Source of the DNA: Nonomuraea aurantiaca
GTDB lineage: Bacteria > Actinomycetota > Actinomycetes > Streptosporangiales > Streptosporangiaceae
DNA length: 64,000 bases
Direction: 5' to 3'
NCBI RefSeq assembly: GCF_020215705.1
Contig: NZ_JAIWNB010000003.1
Coordinates: 1 to 64,000, forward strand
Shown here one piece after another: positions 7,735-16,009 of the stretch (positions within the stretch are counted from its first letter, which is position 1; each line of letters begins with the position of its first letter). Below the pieces are notes generated by a model, which saw nothing but the letters and a program-made list of their open reading frames with translations, was not told the origin of the DNA and did not search any database. Both the position numbers and the translations under genes were made by a program.

Positions 7735-8385
7735 TCAGAAGGCGGTGATCGTGGCGGGGGCGCGCTCGACCCGGGTCAGGGCGCGAAGGACGGCGACGGC
7801 GCCGTGCCGTCGCGCCGCCAGGGTGGCGAGGATGCCGATGACTGTGTCGGTGGCATCCGTGGGCAACGCGGGAGTCTCCATGCCGGCGCTGACCGCCAGG
7901 TCGTCTATGTGAACGACGAGTTCCATCATGCGGTTGATCAGAAGGTCGTCCAGGAGAAGCGAGGGCGGCCCCCAGGGGAACTGGACCACCCGGTTCTGCG
8001 GTTGCCGCGGCAGTTCCTTGTGCAGCCGGTCGAGGACCGCCGTGATCCCGGCCGCCAGCGCGTCGGGTCCCTTGGCGGCGTAGTCGGCGCCGCTGCGCCT
8101 GATTGCCAGGTGGACCTCGCCTTCGTGATCTGCGTTGAGCCAGCGGGCGCGCAGGAAGTAGTCGAGCAGGCAGATGGGCGGGGTGTCAGGGTCCTGGCCA
8201 TCGAGCGCTGTGGCCACCACGTTGATCTGGCCCGCCAGGTGTCCGGCCAGCCCACTGACCGTGTAGTGCATCAGCGCGCTCGGCCGGTCCCATGCGGCCG
8301 CCACGGCAGGCTCGGCGAGAAGTTTCGCCGCCACGTCGGCGACGGCGAGGTACTGCTCGCTGATGGAGCTATGAGTGATCACCAC
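7735..8385 (-). CDS. Mycothiol-dependent maleylpyruvate isomerase-like protein (DinB fold)
   Basis: About 216 residues, similar to actinobacterial proteins with the maleylpyruvate isomerase N-terminal domain, a DinB-like four-helix metal- and mycothiol-binding fold. Supporting segments are MHYTVSGLAGHLAGQ (first metal-site histidine region) and RMMELVVHIDDLAVSAG (H-x3-D motif region). Members include mycothiol S-transferases, but the substrate is unknown. Two adjacent GTG codons (8385 and 8382) could start it and neither has a strong ribosome site. It is alone between an aldarate operon and the transposon zone. Confidence 0.65.
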   Translation of the reverse strand: MVITHSSISEQYLAVADVAAKLLAEPAVAAAWDRPSALMHYTVSGLAGHLAGQINVVATALDGQDPDTPPICLLDYFLRARWLNADHEGEVHLAIRRSGADYAAKGPDALAAGITAVLDRLHKELPRQPQNRVVQFPWGPPSLLLDDLLINRMMELVVHIDDLAVSAGMETPALPTDATDTVIGILATLAARRHGAVAVLRALTRVERAPATITAF

Positions 8386-8610
8386 CGTAACTCTGGGGCC
8401 CCCGCGCGATGTCCGCAATCATTTGGCTGATGCTGTCGGGAATCTTCGAAAGTCTCGTGATCACCTGATTTCGCGCCAGGATCGGGAGCGGGCGATGCGG
8501 TCGAGGAACAAGACCCCGCCAGTCGTGACGAACCCAAGGGTCCAAACGCCCTATGAAGCTGAAGACCCCATGAGTTCATCCTGAAGACCCCTCAGGTCGC
8601 CTGAACTCTG

Positions 8611-8700
8611 GGATTTCAGCGGGGTTGAGCAGCATACGAACGAAAAGTCGCGTTAGGCGGCCCTCGGGGCTCGGCTTAGCGTGGATAGCCGTTCTGACGT
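8611..8700. repeat. Dispersed palindromic repeat, copy 1
   Basis: A block of GGATTTC, then GGGGTTGAGCAGCA, CGAACGA, GTCGCGTTAGG, a GC-rich spacer and GATAGCCGTTCTGA. It matches blocks at 11689-11776 and 14503-14580. The two flanks are weakly complementary, giving a hairpin. Apart from this repeat, 8386-8810 holds nothing I could identify. Confidence 0.55.
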
Positions 8701-8810
8701 GTTTGACCTGCGAAATCATGCAGTTCACGGGGTCGCCTGAGCTGTTTGCGGATCACAATTTGATCTTGCGCCTGGTCCGCTCTGGTGGATGAGTCCTACT
8801 TTCTGGGCCC

Positions 8811-9058
8811 ATGCCGGTTGAGTTCTTGAGCGATGATGAGGCGGCCGCCTACGGCCGCTACGTAGGGGCACCGACGCGGGCCGAGCTGGAGAAGATGTTC
8901 TTCCTCGACGACGCGGACCGGAGGCTGATCGGGCGTCGCCGTGGCGATCAGCACCGGCTCGGGTTCGCCCTGCAGCTGACCACGGCCGGTTCGTGGGCCG
9001 GTTCCTGCCGGATCCGCTGGAGGTCCCGGCCGAGGTGATAGCGATCGAGGGTTGTCCG
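8811..9058 (+). pseudogene. Tn3-family transposase, N-terminal fragment with frameshift
   Basis: The frame starting ATG 8811 reads MPVEFLSDDEAAAYGRYVGA and continues RRRGDQHRLGFALQLTT, the conserved N-terminus of Tn3-family TnpA. At about 8986 a base appears to be lost; the homology continues in another frame as RFVGRFLPDPLEVPAEV and then ends near 9045-9058. About 80 of roughly 1000 residues remain, so it is a remnant. No terminal inverted repeat was recognised. Confidence 0.75.
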
Positions 9059-9232
9059 TCGGCGCAGGTCGGCGAGGCTGGGCGAGCGGAATCATGGCAG
9101 CTCCTGGTGCGTGTGGCTGACGGGGCTGCCGGTAGAGGAGGGCTCGGCGTTGGCGGGAGCCGCGGCGGCGGGGACTTCCCCTTCCGGCGGCGGCCGTCAG
9201 CGGCGCGGGAAGCTGTCCGCGCAACCGCCTGT

Positions 9233-9286
9233 GTCTGGCCTGGGCAAGGTCTTTTGCGCTAGCAAAAGACCTTGCCCAGGCCAGAC
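9233..9286. repeat. Perfect 25-bp inverted repeat with 4-nt loop
   Basis: The left arm 9233-9257 (starting GTCTGGCCTGGGCAAGG) is exactly complementary to 9262-9286, with loop GCTA. It lies between the Tn3 remnant and the left end of the ISAs1-type element and belongs to no gene I can see. There is no T-run after it. The rest of 9059-9392 is GC-rich and unassigned. Confidence 0.9.
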
Positions 9287-9392
9287 CTCGCCCCCTTAGA
9301 GCCCCCGCTGCGCGGGGCGAGAGGGCGGTTGAGCGGAGCGGCGCCCCGTGACGCAGGCTGCGAAGTCGGAAGGGCAGGGCCCGCCCGTCCTG

Positions 9393-10741
9393 CAGGGGCG
9401 AAGCGTTCTGGCTGGTAGGACCTACGCGGGCTCGACGAGGCCGGGTGGTTGAGGGCACCCCCGGGGTGTGAATGACAAACGCGGCCCCTGATGATCGTTG
9501 GTTGTCTACGCCAGTCGATCAAGAACAGGCGCCGCGTTCGCGTGCCATCATCCCCGATCGACGTGCTCGCCCGCCACCTGGAGCACGTCGCCCTCACCGA
9601 CCCACTGACCGACCTGCTCGATCTGCCGGCCCTGCCCGAGGTGCTGGACACGGTGCCCGACCCGCGCAGCCGCCGGGGACGCCGCTACCGGCTCGGCCCA
9701 CTGCTGGCCTTATCCCTGCTCGCCGTGCTCGGCGGCGCAACTTCCCTGGCGAAGATCACCCGGGTCATCGCCGGATACGACCCACACCTTCGCGCCCGCG
9801 CCGGGCTGCCTGGCACGGCCAAGCTGGCCGCCAGCACCCTGGGGCGGCTGCTGTCCCGGCTGGACGGCGACGCCTTCGACACTGCCACCTGCGGCTACCT
9901 GGCCTCACTCGCCGCCTGCGGCCCGCCCTCCGACCGAACCCCGCTCATCGGCCTGGCCGTGGACGGCAAGACCCTGCGCGGCAGCCGCACCCCCGACACC
10001 ACGGTGCACCTGCTGGCCGCCACCCGCCACGACACCCAGACCGTCGTAGCTCAGCGGCAGGTCGAAGCCCACAGCAACGAGATCCCCGCGTTCACACCCC
10101 TGCTGCCCGGACTCGACCTCACCCACACGGTGATCACCGCCGACGCCCTGCACACCCAGCACGAACACGCCCGCCACATCATCGCCGCCGACGGCCACTA
10201 CCTGTTCTTATCGTCAAGGGCAACCAGCCCACCTTGCACCGCCGACTCAAGGCCCTGCCCTGGCGCGAAGCGATCCTCAACGACCGCACCGACGAGACCG
10301 GACACGGCCGCCGCGAGATCCGCCGCATGAAGATCTGCACCGTCCGCCCCGAGCTGCCCTTCCCCCACGCGGCCCAGGCGATCCAGGTCAAACGCGGCCG
10401 CACCGACCACCGCACCGGCAAGACCACCATCGTCACGATCTACGCCGTCACCAGCCTCCCACCAGGACGCATCACCCACGCCCAGCTCGCCGCGCTGATC
10501 CGCGGACACTGGAGCATCGAAGCCCTGCACCACATCCGCGACGTCACCTACCGCGAAGACGTCTCCAAAGTCCGCACCGGCACCGCACCCCGGATCATGG
10601 CCAGCCTCCGCAACCTGGCCATCGGCCTGGCCCGCCTGATCGGCTGGACCAACATCGCCGCCGCCACCGACCACTACCGCAGCCACCCCGCCGACGGCCT
10701 CCAGCTACTCGGTCTTACAACATGAGAACGCTTCGACCCTG
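9393..10741 (+). mobile_element. ISAs1-family insertion sequence, 1349 bp
   Basis: The ends are imperfect 17-bp inverted repeats: CAGGGGCGAAGCGTTCT at 9393-9409 and the complement of CAGGGTCGAAGCGTTCT at 10725-10741 (16 of 17 match). Between them is a single ISAs1-type transposase gene disrupted by a frameshift. No flanking target duplication is apparent. The right end abuts the promoter of the small secreted protein gene at 10818. Confidence 0.8.
9542..10725 (+). pseudogene. ISAs1-family DDE transposase, frameshifted
   Basis: The GTG at 9542 begins a frame with the ISAs1 N-terminal domain ([20 protein letters not shown]), catalytic-region motifs ([22 protein letters not shown]) and then a break at about 10208, where one base is lost relative to the family consensus. 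The rest continues in another frame ([41 protein letters not shown]) to the stop at 10723. Together the parts equal a full-length transposase of about 390 residues. The stop overlaps the right inverted repeat. Confidence 0.85.
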
Positions 10742-10748
10742 GGCTGAA

Positions 10749-10788
10749 AGCGATCGGTGAGCGATCTGTAAGCGCCGTTTCCTACGGT
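10749..10788 (+). promoter_or_regulatory. Three 11-bp-spaced direct repeats ahead of a small secreted protein gene
   Basis: AGCGATC (10749), AGCGATC (10760) and AGCGCCG (10771) recur at exactly 11-bp spacing, followed by a TACGGT at 10783-10788 that could be the -10 box. Heptamer repeats with this period just upstream of the -10 are typical of AfsR/SARP-type activator sites. No SARP gene is in the window. Confidence 0.5.
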
Positions 10789-10817
10789 TGCGGCATTCCC
10801 AACTTCGAGGAGAGTCG

Positions 10818-11114
10818 ATGCGAGTATCCAAGCGAAAGCCGACGCGAGTATCCAAGCTGGCCGCCGGTGCGCTGATGGCCGCCGCGCTCGTCACCCCCGC
10901 CCTGGCGGCCACCCCCGCCCTGGCGGCCACCGCAGCGCAGGCGGCGCCGCCGCCGACCACGACGGACTGGACCCAGGAGGGGCCGTTCTCCACGTTCGAC
11001 GCCTGCGATCACCGCAGGCGCTTCTGGGACCAGCTCGACGGGCGTTCGCACTACTGCCAATGGGCCGACGGCACCCACGAGAACCGCGGCTGGTGGATCC
11101 GCACTCGTGGCTGA
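10818..11114 (+). CDS. Small secreted protein with one GPF-Cys-Cys-GWW unit
   Basis: A 98-residue protein with a classic export signal: basic start (MRVSKRKPTRVSK), hydrophobic core and AAQA cleavage region near residue 45. The mature part has two cysteines in GPFSTFDACDHRRRFWDQLD and RSHYCQW, then GWW near the end. The same pattern occurs twice in the 120-residue protein at 13274-13636, so they are probable relatives. The signal peptide contains repeats (RVSK twice, TPALAA twice) reflecting DNA duplications. The ATG at 10818 has a GAGGAGA ribosome site. Function unknown; a disulfide-stabilised extracellular protein is likely. Confidence 0.7.
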   Translation: MRVSKRKPTRVSKLAAGALMAAALVTPALAATPALAATAAQAAPPPTTTDWTQEGPFSTFDACDHRRRFWDQLDGRSHYCQWADGTHENRGWWIRTRG

Positions 11115-11120
11115 GCCGCG

Positions 11121-11553
11121 CTAGCGCCGCCGCAGCAGGTACGTGTCCATGGTCCAGCCCTTGCGCGCGCGGGCCCGCGCACGCACCTGTTCGAGGTGGC
11201 CGGCCACCTCGGACAGCGGGCCGGCGATCAGGATCTCGTCGGGCGTGCCGGGGTAGGCACCCAGTAGATCGTGATGTCCTCGGCCGCGTATAGGGCGAAG
11301 GCGCACTGCGCGTCCAGCATCACCACGACGTCGTCCACGCCGGAGGGCCAGCCCTCGGCGAGGCGCCGCCCGGTGGTCACCACGAACGGCCGCCCGACCC
11401 GGTTCAACGCGACCCGGTGCCGGGCGGCCAGCGCCGCCACGCTGCTCACGCCCGGAACGACGGCGTACTCGAAGGCGATCTCGCCGCGCGCCAGGATGTC
11501 CTCGACGACGGCCAGCGTGCTGTCATAGAGGGCCGGGTCGCCCCAGACCAGGG
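11121..11553 (-). pseudogene. cobF: Precorrin-6A synthase (cobF) fragment, frameshifted
   Basis: The minus strand shows LVWGDPALYDSTLAVVEDIL, VVPGVSSVAALAARHRVALN, TTGRRLAEGWPSGVDDVVVM and, after a one-base loss near 11260, GAYPGTPDEILIAGPLSEVA and ARKGWTMDTYLLRRR. These match the C-terminal two thirds of CobF, the SAM-dependent C1-methyltransferase/deacetylase of aerobic cobalamin synthesis. The N-terminal third is missing and replaced by unrelated sequence, so the gene is doubly broken. No other cobalamin gene is in the window. Confidence 0.8.
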
Positions 11554-11657
11554 TTGATGTCGATGCCCTTGACGGTGACCACCTGCTCACCCCACAGGCT
11601 GGCCCATAGGGTGACCCTGTCGCCCTGGAGCAGGTCCTCGGCGTTCTTGGACCCCAT
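11523..11657 (-). CDS. Short open frame fused onto the cobF remnant (44 residues)
   Basis: An ATG at 11657 with a strong ribosome site (GAAGGAG, 5 nt upstream) opens a 44-codon frame, MGSKNAEDLLQGDRVTLWAS and on to VVTVKGIDI, after which it runs out of frame over the cobF fragment to a stop at 11523. The first 34 residues look like a real gene start that a deletion joined to cobF. No family is recognised. It may still be translated but is probably a truncated product. Confidence 0.35.
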   Translation of the reverse strand: MGSKNAEDLLQGDRVTLWASLWGEQVVTVKGIDINPGLGRPGPL

Positions 11658-11688
11658 GTGATCTCCTTCGGTTACCTTGTACGACTAA

Positions 11689-11776
11689 GGATTTCACGGG
11701 GCTTGAGCAGCAACCGAGCGGCCAGTCACGATTAGGAGCTCGGCGGGCGGCTCTTACCGTGACTGGCCGTTCTGAT
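11689..11776. repeat. Dispersed palindromic repeat, copy 2
   Basis: GGATTTCACGGGGCTTGAGC and following sequence match copies 1 and 3. Here the hairpin is clear: the arm 11716-11738 (GCGGCCAGTCACG core) pairs with 11751-11772 (CGTGACTGGCCG core) around a short GC-rich loop. Confidence 0.65.
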
Positions 11777-11827
11777 GCGGGTAGCCTGCGGCGCTCTCGG
11801 ATCCCAGCGCCGCGCCGCTAGCGCGGA

Positions 11828-11844
11828 GGCAGGTCAGACCTGCC
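11828..11844. other. 17-bp perfect palindrome
   Basis: GGCAGGTC-A-GACCTGCC lies 90 bp downstream of the regulator gene that ends at 11934. It could be an operator or a weak terminator. The remainder of 11777-11933 is unassigned. Confidence 0.4.
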
Positions 11845-11933
11845 CGGCACGTGCTCGCATTCCCACTGATCTTGATCAGTTCACGGTGCGTTGCTTTGCT
11901 TGATTGCTCAGGGAATCGAACGGATAGCGCAGC

Positions 11934-12905
11934 TCACCCGCCCATTTGGTCGCTCCGTTGGTAGATGACCGTTTGAGCCTGGCGTGTGCGCTTGATCAGT
12001 CCTTGCCGGTGCAGGGCTTGGAGATGGTAGGACACGGTCCCTGGTGACAAGTTCAGCCGTCGTGCCAGTTCCGTTGTCGAGGCCGGGGTGGTGATCTCCT
12101 GCAACAGTTGTGCCCGGGTCGCGCCCAGACGCGGCGGCCGGGTGCTGGATTGGGTCGGGGTCGTGTCGGCGATGGGATAGGTGATCATCGGTAGTCGGGG
12201 GCGTATAGCGCCCGGCGGGTCGATGGCGAAGGCGACCGGTCCCCGAAACAGGCCAGGTGCCAAGAGGAGCCCGTCGGCGCTGGCCGATCCTTCGTCGGCC
12301 GCGAGCGTCAGATCAAGGCCGCCGTCGCGCCACCGCAGCGATGGCGCCAGCCCGCTGAGCATGGTGGCGAGTCCGTCCCGGGCTGCTTGTGCACCGCGTA
12401 GGGCGATGTCGGCGTGCATCTGCTCTTTGATCCGTGGCCAGTGCGCGGCGAGGGCCCTGGTCCAGAACACCTTCAGCTCGGCGGCCAGGCGCCCAGCCAG
12501 CTCCTGTTCACCGTATTGGACCGCCTTGATCATCATCGGTGCCTGACCGAGTTTGCCTTTCAGGCACCACGGATGACCGTCGAGGATGATCGCGGCCTCG
12601 TAGGCGACCCGGTCGGTGGGGGCGGTCGCGACCCGGTGCAGTTGGTCGTCCAGGTCCTCATCGAAACAGGCCGGCTCGGGACTGATGAAGTCGGGGATGT
12701 ATCCGGTCGCCGCCTGCGCGACCAGCGCGTTCAGCAGCGGCAGGCCCTGCTCGGCTAGCGCCGCGGCAGTCCGATGCCGCCACACCGCGGGCAGCACATA
12801 TGGGTAGATGCCGAACTTCAGCAGCAGCTCCTTGGCCAGCTTCGTCTGCGACACCACGAAGCGCATCCCGGCTACACCCTCGGCATCCAACTCGACACGG
12901 ATCAC
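11934..12905 (-). CDS. ArsR-like winged-helix transcriptional regulator (DUF5937 type)
   Basis: A 323-residue regulator. The C-terminal 75 residues form a winged helix (LGATRAQLLQEI, ASTTELARRLNLSPGTVSYH, LQALHRQGLIKRTRQAQTVI). The longer N-terminal part (PDFISPEPACFDEDLDDQLH and others) resembles the ligand-binding or dimerisation domain found with such helices in actinobacteria. The start is GTG 12905. It stands alone beside transposase remnants, with no obvious target gene. It lacks the cysteine pair typical of metal-sensing ArsR proteins. Confidence 0.75.
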   Translation of the reverse strand: MIRVELDAEGVAGMRFVVSQTKLAKELLLKFGIYPYVLPAVWRHRTAAALAEQGLPLLNALVAQAATGYIPDFISPEPACFDEDLDDQLHRVATAPTDRVAYEAAIILDGHPWCLKGKLGQAPMMIKAVQYGEQELAGRLAAELKVFWTRALAAHWPRIKEQMHADIALRGAQAARDGLATMLSGLAPSLRWRDGGLDLTLAADEGSASADGLLLAPGLFRGPVAFAIDPPGAIRPRLPMITYPIADTTPTQSSTRPPRLGATRAQLLQEITTPASTTELARRLNLSPGTVSYHLQALHRQGLIKRTRQAQTVIYQRSDQMGG

Positions 12906-12948
12906 CGCGCCCGCCCCCAGCCATGATTCGAAATCGTCAAATCATCTT

Positions 12949-13150
12949 CTAGCCGACCATCTCTCCGAACAAGATCTGGAGCATGCACGGTCGGGCGGTA
13001 CGGGAGGCTCTTGAGCCGATTGCGGACAGTGTCACCAGGACGTCGACGTTGACGGCGGCCAGGCTGGCCAAGCGGCGTTTGACGTGAGACCACGCGCCTT
13101 CGGTGGGCTGCTGACCACCGGCGGCAAGGCGCGCACGGAGTTGCACAGGA
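12949..13150 (-). pseudogene. IS630-type transposase, C-terminal remnant with frameshift
   Basis: One minus-strand frame reads QPTEGAWSHVKRRLASLAAV then VDVLVT; from about 13035 the homology continues in a second frame as TVRNRLKSLPYRPTV. Together this resembles the C-terminal end of IS630-family transposases (NP-x-E-x-x-W and LK-x-x-x-YRP motifs). About 60 residues remain. Confidence 0.55.
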
Positions 13151-13273
13151 TCCGTGCGTCACCAGGGTGTCGGCCCACCATCGATGACAGCAGCCTCACA
13201 CCGAACCATGGCCGAGCAGTTCGCACCGGAGGTCCTGAAACACATCAGGCCCTTATATGCCAGGAGGTTGTCA

Positions 13274-13636
13274 ATGAAAAGGAAAATCGCCGCAGCCGCC
13301 ACGACCGGGGCGCTGGCCCTGACCGTGCTGGCCGGCACCGCCAGCGCGGCCACGGGGGACGGTGGCCCGCGGGGCCCGTTCGCCAACGCCGATCAGTGCG
13401 CCAGCTACGTCGCGGCGCACAACCAACTGGGCAACTGGGACTGCCAGGGGGTGGCGGGGCCTTTCGGTGGCTGGTGGGCGATCACCGGCTCCTGGACCGA
13501 CAGAGGGCCGTACACCTCCGAGAGTTGGTGCTACTACTACGTCAGGGAGCAAGGGATGCTGGGCCACTGGGACTGCGAGCACGTCTACGGCGCCTACGCT
13601 GGGTGGTACGTCTTCAAGGGCTCGTACAGGCCCTAA
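13274..13636 (+). CDS. Small secreted protein with two GPF-Cys-Cys-GWW units
   Basis: A 120-residue protein with a Sec signal (MKRKIAAAATTGALALTVLA, cleavage after ASA near residue 26). The mature part is a tandem duplication: GPFANADQCASYVAAHNQLG with NWDCQGVAGPFGGWW, then GPYTSESWCYYYVREQGMLG with HWDCEHVYGAYAGWY. Each unit has one cysteine pair and a GWW/GWY end. The protein at 10818-11114 carries one such unit. An AGGAGG ribosome site sits 6 nt ahead of the ATG. Function unknown; extracellular and disulfide-bonded by inference. Confidence 0.8.
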   Translation: MKRKIAAAATTGALALTVLAGTASAATGDGGPRGPFANADQCASYVAAHNQLGNWDCQGVAGPFGGWWAITGSWTDRGPYTSESWCYYYVREQGMLGHWDCEHVYGAYAGWYVFKGSYRP

Positions 13637-13703
13637 GAGGTCCTAGCAGAATGATCTCTGTTGTGCTTTGATCTCTCGCTGTAGCCGAGCGAGAGGGGTC
13701 CGA

Positions 13704-14513
13704 GTGGCCAAGCTGAAGCCATGAGAGGTCAGCGACGAACTGTGGGCGATGATCGAGCCGCTGTTGCCCCAGCGTCAGCGGCGGTTCCGCCATCCTGGGC
13801 GCCAAGCGGCTGGATGATCGACTGGCGCTGCAGGGCATCCTGTTCGTGCTGCACACCGGGATCGCCTGGGAGCACCTGCCGCAGGAGCTGGGCTACGGCT
13901 CGGGCATGACGTGTTGGCGGCGGCTGGCTGAGTGGAACGCCTCTGGGGTGTGGCAGCGGCTGCGCGAGGTACTGCTGGACCGGCTGCGAGCCGCCGACGC
14001 GCTCGACCTCTCGCGGGCTGCTGTGGACTCTTCGCAGGTCAGGGCGTTGAAAGGGGGGCGCAGACTGGCCCGTCCCCGGTCGATCGGGGGCGGGCCGGCA
14101 GCAAGCACCATCTGATCACCGACGCCACCGGCATCCCGCTCGCGCTCATCTTGACCGGTGCCAACCGCAACGACGTTACTCAACTTCGCCCGCTGCTGGA
14201 CGCCATCCCCAAGGTCCGCGGCAAACGCGGCCGGCCACGACAGCGCCCCGACGTCGTGCTCGCGGATCGCGGCTACGACCACGACAAGTACCGCCGCCTG
14301 GTCCGCGAGCTGCAGATCCGCCCGCTGATCGCCCGCCGCGGCACCGAACACGGCTCCGGTCTGGGCAAACAGCGATGGGCCGCCGAGCAGACCTTCGCCC
14401 TGCTGCACGCCTTCCGCCGCTTGCGTATCCGCTGGGAGGTTCGTGCCGACATTCATGAGGCCTTCCTCAAGCTGGCTTGCGCGCTCATCTGCTGGCGATT
14501 TCTGAGGGCTTGA
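13704..14513 (+). pseudogene. IS5-family (IS427 group) transposase, broken
   Basis: From GTG 13704 the frame reads VAKLKP, then TGA at 13722 where homologues have Trp (PWEVSDELW), then EVSDELWAMIEPLLPQRQRR. A one-base insertion near 13803 shifts the frame (LDDRLALQGILFVLHTGIAW). A further shift on the G-run at 14053-14058 leads to AQTGPSPVDRGRAGSKHHLI and ends ICWRFLRA at 14513. The last shift lies on AAAGGGGGG and may be the natural -1 programmed frameshift of this group, but the nonsense codon and the insertion inactivate it. Clear inverted repeats were not found; the 3' end runs into dispersed repeat copy 3. Confidence 0.85.
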
Positions 14514-14580
14514 GTAGCAAGCGAACGACCAGTGGCGTTAGGGAGCCGGGGCGGGCGAAGTTGCCGCCGTTCAGTGGTTC
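14503..14580. repeat. Dispersed palindromic repeat, copy 3
   Basis: TGAGGGCTTGAGTAGCAAGC and ACGACCAGTGGCGTTAGGGA resemble copies 1 and 2. It overlaps the final codons of the IS5 transposase remnant, so the repeat may mark an element boundary. Confidence 0.5.
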
Positions 14581-14681
14581 GAGGTGGGCGCGGGGCGTGG
14601 CCGTAGCCGAGGTGGGCGAGGGCGCGGTCGTAGCCGAGGTGGGCCCGGCCGGTGTGCGGGCCTGGCTGGCATTCCCTGCTC

Positions 14682-14839
14682 CGGTAAGGGCCTATGTGCG
14701 CTGGGTGGCGTCTACGCGTCTTGCTGTCTGGTGGTGTGGTGGGGATGGCCCTTGGTGTTGAGGTAAAGGGCGCCTTCGCCGTTTGGTGGGTGGCGCTCTC
14801 CGCTTCGGTAAGGGTCTATGCGCGCTGGGTGGCGTCTAC
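14682..14839. repeat. Duplicated 3' end of the proline dehydrogenase gene
   Basis: Positions 14682-14715 and 14806-14839 are 34-bp copies with two mismatches (shared core GCGCTGGGTGGCGTCTAC). The second is the true end of the proline dehydrogenase gene with its stop; the first lies downstream of it. The rest of 14581-14815 includes two copies of GTAGCCGAGGTGGGC and no gene. Confidence 0.8.
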
Positions 14840-15751
14840 CAGAGCCTGGAACAGGCGGGCCGGGTTCTCGGCGATGCGGTTGCAGACGTACAGCCACCAC
14901 TGGGTGCCGAACACGACGTACTCCCTGACCGGATGCCCGCGATCCCGCATCGTCCGCAGCTGATCGATGCCGAGTCCCAGCAGCATCTCGACCTCGTAGG
15001 CGCCGGAATCCTGCCGCATGTGTGGCTGCAGTTCGTCGAGGAGGTCGAGGTCGTGGGTGGCGATCGAGCATAGGTGGCCGCTGTCCAGCAGGCGGGTCGC
15101 GTACGCGAGGTAGGCCGCCCGCAGCTCGCGGCTGTCGCGGGGGTGGGCGATGGACTCGGGTTCGAGGTAGGAGCCCTTCACCAGGCGGATGCGGCCGGGT
15201 CGCGTCAGCAGGCGGGGCAGGTCCTCGTCCGTGCGGTGCAGGCGGGCCTGAATGGTGACGCCGACGTGGTCGAAACGCCCGCAGAGGCGTTCGTGAGTCC
15301 ACAGGATGAGGTCCGTACGATCGGTCCCCTCCATCGAGATCATCATCTCCTGGCCCGCGGCGGCGGTGGCCTCGGCCAGCCGGGTGGCGTTGGCCAGCCC
15401 CAGCTCGCGGTCCACCACGGAGCCGATGTGGGACAGGTCGAGGGACACCGAGCAGTTCACCCCGCGCGCTGCGGCCTGCCGTGACAGGTCCAGGAATACC
15501 TCGGTCTCGGCCGTGGCCAGGTCGGCGTCGCGGCAGCTCTCGCCCATGTAGTCAAGGGTGACGGCGCTGCCCTCCGCGTTGAGCAGGGCGGTCCGGGCGA
15601 GCGCCTCGCCGACGGTCTGGCCGCCGATGTACCGCTCGGCCACTCGCCAGGCCAGCTCGCGCAGTGCGGGATCTGCGGCGACCCGGTCCTTGAGGTCCTC
15701 ATCAAGGGCCAGTGCCCGCATTGTCTGGGCCGCCTGCTCCATCACGATCAT
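14816..15751 (-). CDS. Proline dehydrogenase
   Basis: A 311-residue monofunctional FAD-dependent proline dehydrogenase that oxidises L-proline to pyrroline-5-carboxylate. Family motifs are present: DYMGESCRDADLA, GVNCSVSLDLSHIGSVVDRE, MISMEGTDRTDLIL, RLVKGSYLEPESIAHP, SIATHD and YEVEMLLGLG. The ATG at 15751 is preceded by AAGGAAGACG. The upstream 40 bp are unusually AT-rich (a run of seven T) and may be the promoter. No pyrroline-5-carboxylate dehydrogenase gene is adjacent. The gene end is partly duplicated downstream. Confidence 0.88.
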   Translation of the reverse strand: MIVMEQAAQTMRALALDEDLKDRVAADPALRELAWRVAERYIGGQTVGEALARTALLNAEGSAVTLDYMGESCRDADLATAETEVFLDLSRQAAARGVNCSVSLDLSHIGSVVDRELGLANATRLAEATAAAGQEMMISMEGTDRTDLILWTHERLCGRFDHVGVTIQARLHRTDEDLPRLLTRPGRIRLVKGSYLEPESIAHPRDSRELRAAYLAYATRLLDSGHLCSIATHDLDLLDELQPHMRQDSGAYEVEMLLGLGIDQLRTMRDRGHPVREYVVFGTQWWLYVCNRIAENPARLFQALVDATQRA

Positions 15752-16009
15752 CGTCTTCCTTTCATCCGGAAGCCAGGACACTATCACCAATCTATATTTT
15801 TTTAGAAGGTGTCTGCCTTGCCGGTTGAGCGACCTCTCGATGCATCCGGCAGGAGGTGCGCGAACGCGCTTTGCGGGTAGCGGCCGCGCTGGAGACGCGC
15901 GGTGTAGGTGGAGGGGCACGTCGAACGCCTCAGGCAGGGAGGGGAAGGCGAAGTGCTCGGCGGCGTCGCGAGAGGGCCGTAGCCGCCGCTGATGACGTGT
16001 GCTTTCGCG

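Noticed and set aside
9472-10725. Two separate genes in the ISAs1-type element
   Set aside because: The two frames join into one normal-length transposase with a single-base loss near 10208, so it is one broken gene.
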